A DNA stretch of 64,000 bases from positions 1,488,001 through 1,552,000 of the forward strand of contig NZ_CP126738.1 in the NCBI RefSeq assembly GCF_030246865.1. The letters run 5' to 3'. The notes beneath the pieces are model-generated. The model was not told where the DNA came from, did no database searches, and saw only the letters and a list, made by a program, of their open reading frames with translations. Both the position numbers and the translations under genes were made by a program. The DNA is from Microbacterium sp. zg-B96. GTDB lineage: Bacteria; Actinomycetota; Actinomycetes; Actinomycetales; Microbacteriaceae. Positions 10,325-18,273 of this stretch are shown here, piece after piece. How positions within the stretch are numbered: the stretch's first letter is position 1; the number at the start of each line of letters is the position of its first letter.

Positions 10325-11662
10325 ATGGAGAACACGGGCGTGGACGAGTCGATCACGGGAGCCTCTGCGGCAGAGATCGCAGAGAGCATCCGGGACCTCG
10401 TCGACAGCGGCCGGGTGTCCCCCGGCGACGCACTCCCCTCGGTGCGTGCGCTCGCCGACCGCCTGGGTGTCAATCGCAACACCGTCGTCGCGGCGTACCG
10501 GCTGCTCGGCCAGGCCGGCCTGGTGGCTTCGCTCGGTCGGGGCGGCACGCGCGTGGCTGCCCCCGGGCCGATGCCGGCAGAGGGATACGCGCAGAACAGC
10601 GTGCTGCGCGATGTCGGCGACGGCAACCCCGACCCCGCACTCATCCCCGACCTCTCGCACGCCCTCGCTGCGCTCGGCGGCCGTCCGGTGCTGTACGGGG
10701 AGCCGGTCATCGACCCCGACCTGGAGCGATGGGCTCGCGCCTGGATGGCTCCCGACGTCGCCGACCCGGACGCGCTACGCGTGACGGTCACCGGCGGCGC
10801 CGTCGATGCGATGGAGCGTCTGCTCGCGCAGGCGCTGGTCCGTGACGATGCGGTGGCCATGGAGGATCCCTGTTTCCTCTCCAGCATCCGTACCGTGCGC
10901 CTGGGCGGCTACCGCCCGGTGGCGGTGCCGGTCGATGAGGAAGGGATGACCGTCGAGGGGCTGCGCGCCGCGCTCGCCGAAGGCGTACGCGCCGTCATCT
11001 GCACCCCGCGGGCACAGAACCCCACGGGTGTCAGCCTTTCGGCCCGCCGCGCCGCCGACCTGCGGGAGGTGATGGCCGAGCATCCGCATGTCCTGGTGAT
11101 CATCGACGATCACTCGTCACTGCTCACGCGGCGCCCGTACCACTCGATCATCGGCCCGACGCATCGGCGCTGGGCGCTGGTGCGGTCGGTGTCGAAGTTC
11201 CTCGGGCCCGACATGTGCCTGGCGATCCTCGCCTCCGACCCCGACACCGCCGACCGCCTCGCGATGCGGCTGAGCCCCGGCAGCACCTGGGTCAGCCATC
11301 TGCTGCAGCGGCTGACCGTGGCGCTCGTGACCGATCCCGACGTGATGGCGGCGATCGATGCCGCCGGCGAGCATTACCTGGCGCGCAACCGGGCGTTCGC
11401 CGACCGGCTCACCGCGCACGGGGTCCCCTGCGCGCCCGGCGACGGGCTGAGCCTGTGGGTCGAGGTGGGCTCCCCGGCGCGCGCCGTCACCGAGCAGCTC
11501 ATGCGCCGCGGCTGGCTCGCCCGTCCCGGGGACGAGTTCGTGCTCGCCGATGAGAGCGCGGCCCATCGGCTGCGCCTGACCGTCCACACCCTGTCCGATG
11601 CCGACGCCGAGACGCTCGCCACCGACATCGCCGCCGCCGTCCGTGCGATGGCAACCCGATGA
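10325..11662 (+). CDS. pdxR: MocR/GntR-family regulator with aminotransferase domain, PdxR-like
   Basis: A 445-residue fusion of a winged-helix GntR DNA-binding domain (about residues 10-80, with LPSVRALADRLGVNRNTVVAAYRLL) and an aminotransferase-like effector domain with the PLP lysine K291 in SVSKFLGPDMCLA and IIDDHSS upstream. PdxR proteins sense PLP and control pdxST. Placement divergent from pdxS and directly before pdxY supports this role. The ATG at 10325 lacks a clear ribosome site (AGAGGG abuts it), so the mRNA may be leaderless, or GTG at 10340 may be the start. Confidence 0.9.
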   Translation: MENTGVDESITGASAAEIAESIRDLVDSGRVSPGDALPSVRALADRLGVNRNTVVAAYRLLGQAGLVASLGRGGTRVAAPGPMPAEGYAQNSVLRDVGDGNPDPALIPDLSHALAALGGRPVLYGEPVIDPDLERWARAWMAPDVADPDALRVTVTGGAVDAMERLLAQALVRDDAVAMEDPCFLSSIRTVRLGGYRPVAVPVDEEGMTVEGLRAALAEGVRAVICTPRAQNPTGVSLSARRAADLREVMAEHPHVLVIIDDHSSLLTRRPYHSIIGPTHRRWALVRSVSKFLGPDMCLAILASDPDTADRLAMRLSPGSTWVSHLLQRLTVALVTDPDVMAAIDAAGEHYLARNRAFADRLTAHGVPCAPGDGLSLWVEVGSPARAVTEQLMRRGWLARPGDEFVLADESAAHRLRLTVHTLSDADAETLATDIAAAVRAMATR

Positions 11663-11678
11663 GAGAAGGTTCCCTGCC

Positions 11679-12530
11679 GTGAAGATCCTGTCGATCCAGT
11701 CCGCCGTCGCCTACGGCCATGTGGGCAACTCCGCGGCTGTGTTCCCGCTGCAGCGCATCGGCGTCGAGGTGCTGCCGGTGTACACCGTCAATTTCTCCAA
11801 CCACACCGGCTACGGCTCGTGGCGCGGACCCCTCATCTCCCCCGACGACGTCCGGGACGTCATCGCCGGCATCGAGGAGCGCGGTGTCTTCGGCGAGATC
11901 GACGTCGTGCTGTCGGGTTACCAGGGCGGCGAGGGTATCGGCGAGGTCATCATCGACACCGTGGCGCGCGTGAAGGCAGCCAACCCGGATGCCGTCTACG
12001 CCTGCGACCCGGTGATGGGAAACGCCAAGTCGGGTTGCTTCGTGGCCCCGTCGATCCCGGTGCTGCTGCGGGAGAAGGTGGTGCCGGTTGCCGACATCAT
12101 CACGCCGAACCAGTTCGAACTGGGCTTTCTCACCGGCACGGAGCCGGCGACGATCGAGCAGACACTGGATGCCGCTGACCGCGCACGCGCGATGGGACCG
12201 CGGACGGTCCTCGTCACGAGCGTCGAGCGGCCCGACCGGGAGGCGGGCACCATCGAGATGCTTGTCGTCGACGACGCGGGCGCGTGGATCGTGCAGACCC
12301 CGCTGCTGCCGATGAAGGCCAACGGGTCGGGCGATGTCACGGCGGCGCTGTTCACTGCGCACTACCGCCGCACCGGCAGCGCCGCCGAGGCACTGGCCCG
12401 CACCACGTCGAGTGTGTACGACCTGCTGCAGGCGACGCACGAATCCGGTCAGCGCGAACTGGCACTCGTTCCTGCGCAGGAGTTCTATGCCCACCCGCGC
12501 ATGCAGTTCGAGGTGCGTCAGCTGCGCTGA
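11679..12530 (+). CDS. pdxY: Pyridoxal kinase PdxY
   Basis: Salvage kinase that phosphorylates pyridoxal to PLP. The 283-residue product begins VKILSIQSAVAYGHVGNSAAVFPLQ, typical of PdxY/PdxK, and has DPVMGN, the ITPNQFELGFL segment and the ribokinase-family anion hole NGSGDVTAALF with the catalytic Asp. The GTG at 11679 follows AGAAGGT, 16 bp after pdxR, so the two are probably co-transcribed. Having both pdxST and pdxY next to pdxR gives de novo synthesis and salvage in one locus. Confidence 0.94.
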   Translation: MKILSIQSAVAYGHVGNSAAVFPLQRIGVEVLPVYTVNFSNHTGYGSWRGPLISPDDVRDVIAGIEERGVFGEIDVVLSGYQGGEGIGEVIIDTVARVKAANPDAVYACDPVMGNAKSGCFVAPSIPVLLREKVVPVADIITPNQFELGFLTGTEPATIEQTLDAADRARAMGPRTVLVTSVERPDREAGTIEMLVVDDAGAWIVQTPLLPMKANGSGDVTAALFTAHYRRTGSAAEALARTTSSVYDLLQATHESGQRELALVPAQEFYAHPRMQFEVRQLR

Positions 12531-12553
12531 CCGGAGACGCCGTCAGAGGCGGG

Positions 12554-13141
12554 TCAGTAGACCCCGCCGGATTCGCTCCAGGCGGCTTCCCACTGCGGTG
12601 CGTCGTCGGGGCAGATGAACCCGGTGCCGAAGACCATGATGCTCACGGCGCCTTCGATGGCTCCGGGGTCGCCACCGGAGACGGCGGAGACGAGCGGCGA
12701 TGACGTGACGTGGGTGCGGAAGACGTCCAGGTCCACCGCGTGGCCGTTGAGGATCGACGTCTCGCAGGCGTCCAGGGCGAGGGCGAGGGTGATCGTCTCG
12801 GCCTCCGCATTCCAGGTACCGCCCTGCGACTCGACGTACGCGCGCTGCTGCGCGACGAGTTCCGTCTGCTCGGGGGTCTTGGCCACCAGCGCCGAGCCGT
12901 CCAGCGGCTGCTGCTGGTCGACGAAGAACTGATCGCGCTCCCCGAGGGCATCGCCGAGACCGTCGTCGGCGCCCGCTTCGGGGGTGGCCTCGGTCTCGGG
13001 CGCCTCGGCCGTCGGCGTGGCGGCATCGCTGCCGGACCCGTCGACGCGCTCGGCACCTTCGGTGGGGAACGAGGCGCACGAGGCGAGCGACAGCGCGAGC
13101 ATCGTGGCGGCCGCGGTGGCGAGTAGACGGTGGGACTTCAT
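12554..13141 (-). CDS. Putative lipoprotein of unknown function
   Basis: A 195-residue secreted lipoprotein. The start MKSHRLLATAAATMLALSLAS gives a short basic n-region, a hydrophobic core and a lipobox L-A-S-C at residues 20-23. After the Cys comes a low-complexity Thr/Glu/Ala/Pro linker (to about residue 70), then a small domain with two further Cys residues (ALDACETS and GFICPDD) that could form a disulfide. AGAGGAAA precedes the ATG. It lies 34 bp after the HIT gene on the same strand. The family is not recognised; similar small lipoproteins occur in related actinobacteria. Confidence 0.85.
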   Translation of the reverse strand: MKSHRLLATAAATMLALSLASCASFPTEGAERVDGSGSDAATPTAEAPETEATPEAGADDGLGDALGERDQFFVDQQQPLDGSALVAKTPEQTELVAQQRAYVESQGGTWNAEAETITLALALDACETSILNGHAVDLDVFRTHVTSSPLVSAVSGGDPGAIEGAVSIMVFGTGFICPDDAPQWEAAWSESGGVY

Positions 13142-13175
13142 GAAAGCGGTTTCCTCTCGAGGGGGTCCCGCCAGG

Positions 13176-13733
13176 CTAGCGGCGTTCGCCGCTACCGCTT
13201 GACCACGCTGTGGAAACCGCCTCGCGCACCTCGCCGAGCAGCTGTGGCAGGGCCTTGGTCTTGGCGATGATCGGGAAGAAGTTCGCATCCGTCGCCCACC
13301 GCGGCACGATGTGCTGATGCAGGTGCTCGTCCACCCCGGCACCGGCGACGGCGCCCTGGTTCATTCCGATGTTGAAGCCGTCGCAGCGCGACACCTCTCG
13401 CAGCACCCGCATGCCCGTCTGGGTCAGCTCGGCGATCTCGGCGACCTCCTCCGCCGTCGCCTGGTCGTACGTGGCGACGTGGCGATAGGGGCACACCAGC
13501 AGGTGACCGGAGTTGTACGGGAACAGGTTCAGCAGCACGTACGCGGTGCGCCCGCGGTGCACGATGAGGCCATCGGCATCCGACATGTCCGGGGCGGCGC
13601 AGAAGGGGCACGCGGCGCGCATCGCGTCGGCACCGGCCCGGATGTACGCCATCCGGTGCGGCGTCCACAGCCGCTGGAACTCGTCGGGCACGCCCGGGAG
13701 GGTCGCCGCGTCGACGAGTTCCTCGTCGCTCAC
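13176..13733 (-). CDS. HIT-family nucleotide hydrolase/transferase
   Basis: A 185-residue histidine-triad protein of the branch found next to thrS in Actinobacteria (AP4A phosphorylase/hydrolase-like). The catalytic triad is in [18 protein letters not shown] near the N-terminus suggests half of a zinc site. The GTG start at 13733 overlaps the thrS stop (GTGA), so it is coupled to thrS, which fits scavenging of dinucleoside polyphosphates made by aminoacyl-tRNA synthetases. Confidence 0.93.
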   Translation of the reverse strand: MSDEELVDAATLPGVPDEFQRLWTPHRMAYIRAGADAMRAACPFCAAPDMSDADGLIVHRGRTAYVLLNLFPYNSGHLLVCPYRHVATYDQATAEEVAEIAELTQTGMRVLREVSRCDGFNIGMNQGAVAGAGVDEHLHQHIVPRWATDANFFPIIAKTKALPQLLGEVREAVSTAWSSGSGERR

Positions 13734-15721
13734 GCCAGGTCCTCCGCCGTGTCGACGAGGGTCCGCTCGGCGATGGCGCGCAGCACCAGGGCGATCGCGT
13801 CGTCGACGGGGACCCCGTTGGTCTGCGTGCCGTCGCGGAAGCGGAACGACACGGTGCCTGCGGAGCGGTCCTGCTCCCCCGCGATCAGCTGCAGCGGCAC
13901 CTTCTGCGTGGTGTGGGTGCGGATCTTCTTCTGCATCCGGTCGTCGGAGTGGTCGACCTCGGCCCGCACGCCCTGCAGGCGCAGCTGGTCGACGATTCCG
14001 CCGAGATAGTCGCCGTACTCGGCGGCGACGGGGATGCCCACGACCTGCACGGGAGCCAGCCACACCGGGAAGGCTCCGGCGAAGTGCTCCAGCAGGATCG
14101 CGAAGAAGCGCTCGATCGACCCGAACAGGGCGCGGTGGATCATGATCGGGCGGTGCTTCTCGCCGTCGGGCCCGGTGTATTCCAGGCCGAAGCGCTCGGG
14201 CAGGTTGGGGTCCACCTGCACGGTGGACAGCTGCCAGGTGCGGCCGATCGCATCGCGGGTCTTCAGATCGATCTTGGGGCCGTAGAACGCGGCTTCGCCG
14301 GGGACCTCGGTGAGCTTGAGCCCGCTGGCCAGCGCGACGTTGCGGAGGGCGTTGGTGGAGTACTCCCAGAACTCCTCGCTGCCGATCCACTTCTCCTTCT
14401 CGTCGTCGCGCATCGACAGCTCGAGCTCGAAATCGGTCAGACCGAAGTCGCGCAGCATCGAGATGACGAACTCCAGCACGCGGGTCGTCTCCGACTCGAG
14501 CTGGTCGGGCGTGACGAACAGGTGCGAGTCGTCCTGCGTGAACCCGCGCACCCGGGTGAGGCCGTGCAGCGCCCCGGAGAGCTCGTTGCGGTAGACGGTG
14601 CCGTTCTCGGCGAGCCGCATCGGCAGGTCGCGGTAGCTGCGTGCCCGCTCCTTGTAGATGAGGATGTGCATCGGGCAGTTCATCGGCTTCAGGTAGTAGT
14701 CCTGGCCGTGCTTGGTGATGTTGCCGTCGGCATCCCGCTCCTCATCCATGTGGATGGGCGGGAACATCCCCTCGCGGTACGTGACGAGGTGATTGGACTG
14801 CAGGAAGAGGTCTTCCTTGGAGATGTGCGGGGTGTACACGTAGGTGTAGCCGCCCTCGATGTGCCGGCGGCGGGCGTGCTGTTCCATCTCGCCGCGGATG
14901 ACACCGCCCTTGGGATGCCACACCGACAGGCCCGACCCGATCTCGTCGGGGAACGAGAACAGGTCCAGCTCCTTGCCGAGCTTGCGGTGGTCGCGCTTGG
15001 CGGCCTCTTCGAGGCGCTGCTGATACGCGCGCAGCTCGTCCTTGGTCGGCCACGCGGTGCCGTAGATGCGCTGCAGCTGCGGGTTCTTCTCGCTGCCGCG
15101 CCAGTAGGCGCCGGCGATGCGCTGCAGTGCCCAGCCGTTGCCGATCATGCGGGTGCTGGGCAGGTGCGGGCCGCGGCAGAGGTCCTTCCAGACCGTCTCG
15201 CCGTCGCGGTTGACGTTGTCGTAGATCGTCAGCTCGCCGGCGCCGACCTCGACGGACGCGCCCTCGGCGGCATCCTTCGATCCGCCCTTGAGGCCGATCA
15301 GCTCGAGCTTGAACGGCTCGTCGACGAGTTCGACACGGGCCTCCTCGTCGGTGACGACACGGCGGACGAACCGCTGGCCCTCGCGGACGATGCGCTGCAT
15401 CTCCTTGTCGATGGCCTTGATGTCTTCCGGGGTGAAGGGCTCGGCGACACCGAAGTCGTAGTAGAAGCCGTTCTCGATCGGCGGGCCGATGCCGAGGTTG
15501 GCCTGCGGGTTGATCCGCTGCACCGCCTGGGCGAGCACGTGCGCCGTGGAGTGGCGCAGGATCGCCAGGCCATCGGGACTGTCGATGTGGACCGGTTCCA
15601 CATCGTCGCTGTCGGATACGACCGTCGCGAGGTCCTTGAGCTCGCCGTTCACGCGCAGCGCGACGACGGAGCGGTCGGGGAACAGGGCGAAACCGTCGAC
15701 GGGGCTAGACACGTCAGTCAC
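13730..15721 (-). CDS. thrS: Threonine-tRNA ligase
   Basis: Class II synthetase charging tRNA-Thr. The 663-residue product has an N-terminal TGS-like region, an editing domain with [11 protein letters not shown], motif 2 in [19 protein letters not shown], the zinc ligand Cys in [10 protein letters not shown], motif 3 in [14 protein letters not shown], and a C-terminal anticodon-binding domain. It starts at GTG 15721 behind GGAGAAG. A 24-codon Thr-rich reading frame lies 68 bp upstream on the same strand and suggests control by attenuation. The downstream HIT gene is coupled. Confidence 0.98.
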   Translation of the reverse strand: MTDVSSPVDGFALFPDRSVVALRVNGELKDLATVVSDSDDVEPVHIDSPDGLAILRHSTAHVLAQAVQRINPQANLGIGPPIENGFYYDFGVAEPFTPEDIKAIDKEMQRIVREGQRFVRRVVTDEEARVELVDEPFKLELIGLKGGSKDAAEGASVEVGAGELTIYDNVNRDGETVWKDLCRGPHLPSTRMIGNGWALQRIAGAYWRGSEKNPQLQRIYGTAWPTKDELRAYQQRLEEAAKRDHRKLGKELDLFSFPDEIGSGLSVWHPKGGVIRGEMEQHARRRHIEGGYTYVYTPHISKEDLFLQSNHLVTYREGMFPPIHMDEERDADGNITKHGQDYYLKPMNCPMHILIYKERARSYRDLPMRLAENGTVYRNELSGALHGLTRVRGFTQDDSHLFVTPDQLESETTRVLEFVISMLRDFGLTDFELELSMRDDEKEKWIGSEEFWEYSTNALRNVALASGLKLTEVPGEAAFYGPKIDLKTRDAIGRTWQLSTVQVDPNLPERFGLEYTGPDGEKHRPIMIHRALFGSIERFFAILLEHFAGAFPVWLAPVQVVGIPVAAEYGDYLGGIVDQLRLQGVRAEVDHSDDRMQKKIRTHTTQKVPLQLIAGEQDRSAGTVSFRFRDGTQTNGVPVDDAIALVLRAIAERTLVDTAEDLA

Positions 15722-15766
15722 AGGAACTTCTCCAGAAGGTGGCTCGGAACAATGGCTGCTCAGCTT

Positions 15767-15846
15767 CGGACGACGCGCGCCCTGCCCGCTCAGGCCTGAA
15801 GCGTTCGCGTGCCGGTGGCCGCGACGACGGTCGCAACGGTCGTCCG
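15767..15846 (-). promoter_or_regulatory. Candidate attenuator stem in the thrS leader
   Basis: On the minus-strand RNA the octamer CGGACGAC (plus coordinates 15846-15839), inside the Thr-rich leader frame, pairs exactly with GTCGTCCG (15774-15767), upstream of the thrS ribosome site. No U-tract follows, so the fold would act by sequestration or Rho access rather than as a simple intrinsic terminator. Confidence 0.35.
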
Positions 15847-15864
15847 GCTCAGTTCCATGGGCAT
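15790..15864 (-). CDS. Candidate threonine-rich leader peptide of thrS
   Basis: A 24-codon frame, ATG at 15864 and TGA at 15792-15790, ends 68 bp before thrS. It contains six threonines (residues 8, 9, 12, 17, 19 and 21), two of them adjacent. On the minus strand TAGAAT, a good -10 element, ends one base before the first ATG and seven bases before a second in-frame ATG, so the leader could be a leaderless transcript starting MELSRTT. The codons Arg-Thr-Thr (CGGACGAC) are perfectly complementary to GTCGTCCG about 70 nt downstream, so a ribosome stalled on Thr codons would break that stem. Attenuation by Thr-tRNA supply is an inference. Confidence 0.5.
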   Translation of the reverse strand: MPMELSRTTVATVVAATGTRTLQA

Positions 15865-15900
15865 GATTCTAGCCGGGTGCGCGACGGGGCCGACGCGGGG

Positions 15901-16413
15901 TCAGACGTCGGTGACGGCGAGATCCACCTGGATCTCCCCGGCGAGCCGCTCGAGGTCCTCGGTGATCGTGGCGGTCTCGACGCCGGGCGGCACCCGTACC
16001 GCGAGGATCGCTTCGAACAGCGTGCCCCCTGCCATCGGTGCGTCGAGGGTGCGGCTGGTCAAGCTGTCGATGCTGAGACCCCGCGCGGCAAGGGTCCCGG
16101 TGACGTCGCGGACGATGCCCGGGCGGTCGTTGCCCAGCACCGTGAAGGTCACGTGACGGGTCGCGGCATCCGCCCGCGCACTGCTCTCGTGCGTCGTGAT
16201 GCGCAGCAGTCCGCCGAGTCCGTCCAGCGCCGCTCGCAGTGCGTCGACCCGGTCGTCTGGGACCGAAACGAGCGCGATCCCGGCGAAGGCCCCGGCGAGC
16301 TCGGCCATTTCGCTGCGTTCCCAGTTTCCGCCGTGGGTGGCAACGGTGTCGGCGAGGGTCTGTACGAGACCCGCGCGGTCGTCGCCGACGATGGTGAGCA
16401 CGAGGTGGGCCAT
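15901..16413 (-). CDS. ACT-domain protein, GcvR-like
   Basis: A 170-residue protein made of two ACT domains: residues about 3-75 (LVLTIVGDDRAGLVQTLADTV) and 88-165 (VTFTVLGNDRPGIVRDVTGTL). This layout matches the glycine-cleavage regulator GcvR and related amino-acid-sensing proteins. No catalytic or DNA-binding domain is present, so it probably senses an amino acid and acts on a partner. It is 180 bp upstream of thrS on the same strand. The ligand is unknown. Confidence 0.85.
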   Translation of the reverse strand: MAHLVLTIVGDDRAGLVQTLADTVATHGGNWERSEMAELAGAFAGIALVSVPDDRVDALRAALDGLGGLLRITTHESSARADAATRHVTFTVLGNDRPGIVRDVTGTLAARGLSIDSLTSRTLDAPMAGGTLFEAILAVRVPPGVETATITEDLERLAGEIQVDLAVTDV

Positions 16414-16460
16414 GCGCCGAGCCTAGCCCCGCGGGTATCGCGTGCGGGCGGGTGGCATCC

Positions 16461-16572
16461 GTCCGTCGCATGCGTTCGAGAAACCACTTCTCGGACGAAA
16501 AACCACGCGACGCGTGATGTCTCGACCGAGAAATGGTTTCTCGCAGGACGGGACGGTAGCGTCTGTCGCATG
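16461..16572. repeat. 67-bp imperfect palindrome flanked by 12-bp direct repeats
   Basis: Between the divergent ACT gene and small membrane gene, CGAGAAACCACTTCTCG (16477-16493) and CGAGAAATGGTTTCTCG (16527-16543) are arranged symmetrically about base 16510. That base is also the centre of the perfect CACGCG-A-CGCGTG palindrome (16504-16516). Each outer arm is itself an imperfect palindrome. Outside them GTCCGTCGCATG (16461) and GTCTGTCGCATG (16561) form a direct repeat exactly 100 bp apart. This could be a double operator, a hairpin-forming miniature element with target duplication, or both. Confidence 0.6.
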
Positions 16573-16821
16573 ATCGAGGGGCTGCCGCGGGATCGCGCAT
16601 CGGGCCGCTGGGTGTGGCTCGTGTTGCCGGTCGTCCTGGGCGTTGTCGTTCTTTTCGTCACGAGCACCACGGTGGGCACGTGCTACGACTCCGCCGATCC
16701 CGCCGCGACCCACTGCGACAGCGGCCCGATGCTCGGCGTCGCCGGCGTGTGGGTGGCCTGGGGTGCGTGGGCGCTCGTCGCAGCCCTCTGTGTCTCCCGT
16801 GCGGTGAGGCGCCGGAGCTGA
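16570..16821 (+). CDS. Small membrane protein of unknown function
   Basis: An 83-residue protein starting MIEGLPRDRASGRWVW. Two membrane segments are visible: about residues 16-33 (WLVLPVVLGVVVLFVTST) and 56-76 (AGVWVAWGAWALVAALC), joined by a loop with two Cys residues (GTCYDS and THCDSG) that could pair outside the cell. It ends with a basic tail. It is not recognised as a named family. The ATG lies inside the downstream copy of the 12-bp direct repeat of the palindromic element. No good ribosome site is seen. Confidence 0.65.
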   Translation: MIEGLPRDRASGRWVWLVLPVVLGVVVLFVTSTTVGTCYDSADPAATHCDSGPMLGVAGVWVAWGAWALVAALCVSRAVRRRS

Positions 16822-16857
16822 CGCGTCCGGCTCGCCAGGCGATGCGGGAGCGGAAAC

Positions 16858-16885
16858 GAAAAACCCCCGGCGAGCCGGGGGTTTT
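16858..16885 (-). terminator. Rho-independent terminator of the tRNA Gly-Cys-Val operon
   Basis: The stem CCCCCGGC/GCCGGGGG with a GA loop is flanked by A5 on the left and T4 on the right, so it can stop transcription in both directions. It directly follows tRNA-Val(GAC) on minus and the small membrane gene on plus. Confidence 0.85.
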
Positions 16886-16888
16886 CGG

Positions 16889-16963
16889 TGGTGCGCGATA
16901 CTGGGATCGAACCAGTGACCTCTTCCGTGTCAGGGAAGCGCGCTACCGCTGCGCCAATCGCGC
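16889..16963 (-). tRNA. tRNA-Val (anticodon GAC)
   Basis: The minus strand reads acceptor GCGCGAT paired with ATCGCGC, an anticodon stem CTTCC/GGAAG around loop CTGACAC (anticodon GAC), the T-loop GGTTCGATCCC, discriminator A and an encoded CCA. Last tRNA of a three-gene minus-strand unit. Confidence 0.95.
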
Positions 16964-16987
16964 CCGTAAGGGCTGTTGAGTTCTGAG

Positions 16988-17061
16988 TGGAGGTGGCGAC
17001 GGGATTCGAACCCGTGTAAACGGCTTTGCAGGCCGGTGCCTAGCCGCTCGGCCACGCCACC
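16988..17061 (-). tRNA. tRNA-Cys (anticodon GCA)
   Basis: Acceptor GGTGGCG/CGCCACC, anticodon loop CTGCAAA (GCA), T-loop GGGTTCGAATCCC, discriminator T and encoded CCA on the minus strand. It lies between tRNA-Gly and tRNA-Val in the same unit. Confidence 0.95.
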
Positions 17062-17114
17062 GTGTGGTTTGACCCCACGTGCCATGGAACCCCCGGAGAG
17101 GTTCCGTACACTCG

Positions 17115-17187
17115 AGCGGATGACGAGACTCGAACTCGCGACCCCAACCTTGGCAAGGTTGTGCGCTACCAACTGCGCTACATCCGC
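17115..17187 (-). tRNA. tRNA-Gly (anticodon GCC)
   Basis: Acceptor GCGGATG/CATCCGC, anticodon loop TTGCCAA (GCC) and T-loop GAGTTCGAGTC. Unlike its neighbours no CCA is encoded after the discriminator (CGA follows), so CCA must be added enzymatically. First gene of the minus-strand unit. Confidence 0.95.
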
Positions 17188-17219
17188 ATTCTGCACCGGA
17201 TCGCTCCGGCACTTGAATG

Positions 17220-17247
17220 ACTTTAGCCGACTAATTGCCGAGTGCAA
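17220..17247 (-). promoter_or_regulatory. Promoter of the tRNA Gly-Cys-Val unit
   Basis: On minus, TTGCAC (17247-17242) and TAAAGT (17225-17220), separated by 16 bp, form a good sigma-70-type promoter about 32 bp upstream of tRNA-Gly. Confidence 0.6.
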
Positions 17248-17333
17248 AACCCGCGCGCCCCGCGCGTGTCTCGCCCGTTGGTTCGTTGCCGGCCGCGGCA
17301 TCCGGTATGCTCATTCAGGCCCCTCGGGGCGAC

Positions 17334-17409
17334 GGGCGATTGGCGCAGTTGGTAGCGCGCTTCCTTCACACGGAAGAGGTCATCAGTTCGAGTCTGGTAT
17401 CGCCCACCA
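17334..17409 (+). tRNA. tRNA-Val (anticodon CAC), integration site of the island
   Basis: Acceptor GGGCGAT/ATCGCCC, anticodon stem CTTCC/GGAAG around TTCACAC (anticodon CAC), T-loop CAGTTCGAGTCTG, discriminator A and CCA. The gene is intact, but its 3' 43 bp are duplicated at 23969-24011, and its likely original terminator is now 6.6 kb away. A -10-like TATGCT is at 17306. Confidence 0.95.
17365..17407 (+). repeat. attL-like repeat within the tRNA-Val 3' half
   Basis: The 43 bp from the anticodon loop (TTCACAC) to the second base before the tRNA end (ATCGCCCAC) are identical to 23969-24011. This is the classical signature of tyrosine-integrase insertion at a tRNA 3' end that restores the tRNA. 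Confidence 0.8.
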
Positions 17410-17416
17410 CGAATCA

Positions 17417-17427
17417 TCCGCGGAAAA
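17417..17427 (+). repeat. Left 11-bp subterminal inverted repeat of the island
   Basis: TCCGCGGAAAA, ten bases inside attL, is the exact reverse complement of TTTTCCGCGGA at 23927-23937. It could be a recombinase arm site or a chance palindrome-based match. Confidence 0.4.
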
Positions 17428-17512
17428 TCAAGGGTATTGAGGCTCCGGGCTCCCCGACTCCGCACGGCGCACTCGTCGACCGGTTCGCCATGCTCGTGGA
17501 GACCGGGGAGAG

Positions 17513-18262
17513 CTACAGCATCCCCGCCTGACGGCGCAGGCCGCCGGCGAGCTGGGTCGCCTGCTCAGCGTTGCGCTTGGCGGTGGTGACACCCTGAAGG
17601 TGCACCGCGCGCACCAGGCGGAGACGCTTGATCTCCGTGCGGGCGTTGGCCTGCTCGAGAAGCAGCGGGTTGCCCGTGGCCAGCGCCTTCACCTCGCCAT
17701 AGCTGACGGTCGCGCCGGAGACATCTTCCAGCTCCCGCGTGGAGGCACCCGACGCGTACAGCGCGTCGAAGGACCGGCTCTTGCGTTCGAGGGCCTGCCA
17801 GACGTAGCAGTCGAAGGACCCCTCCGTGACCAGACGGTGGATGTTGAGGCTCCCGGAGAGATTCCCGTGCCGGTTGCCCCGGCCGTCACGCTGCACCATC
17901 TCGCTCGGCAGCCACGGGCCGTCCAGGTGCCACAGGTCGGTGAGGCGGGTCTGGAGGTTCGTACCCATCCCCATCTTCGGTGTGCTGCCGATGAGGAAGG
18001 ACACTTCCCCGTCGCGGCATGCAGCAACAGAGCGGCACGGGCCTTGTCGGTGGTCGCCTCGTGGACGAACCGGATGGCGCGGGCGGGGACACCCTCGTCC
18101 ACGAGCGCTCGCCGCAGACGCCCGTACGTGCGGGAGTTACCGGAGTTGGGGGTGCCGAGGTCGCAGAACACCAGCTGGAACCCGCCGGGAGTCGGGGATT
18201 CCCCCAAGTGGCGGGTTTTCGGTCGAGGCCGTTCTGCGATCAGCGCCGCCTCGGTGTGATCG
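17513..18262 (-). pseudogene. Remnant of a plasmid/ICE-type helicase-methylase (SNF2-like C-terminal part)
   Basis: Two overlapping frames together encode the C-terminal helicase domain of large conjugative-element proteins: FQLVFCDLGTPN upstream, then FLIGSTPKMGMGTNLQ and LDGPWLPSEMVQRDGRGNR. The frame changes near 18025: restoring one base in GCTCTGTT-GCTGCATGC would read A-L-F-A-A-C-R-D-G-E-V. So a single-base deletion breaks it, and the N-terminal majority is missing. It abuts the left end of the island and shows that the island derives from an integrative or conjugative element. Confidence 0.7.
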
Positions 18263-18273
18263 ATGGGCCGCTG

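Noticed and set aside
13913..15799. 628-codon open frame on plus opposite thrS
   Set aside because: Shadow frame of thrS with no recognisable domain.
15722..15900. T-box riboswitch upstream of thrS
   Set aside because: No T-box sequence or specifier-loop architecture was found. The Thr-rich reading frame is a better explanation of the leader.
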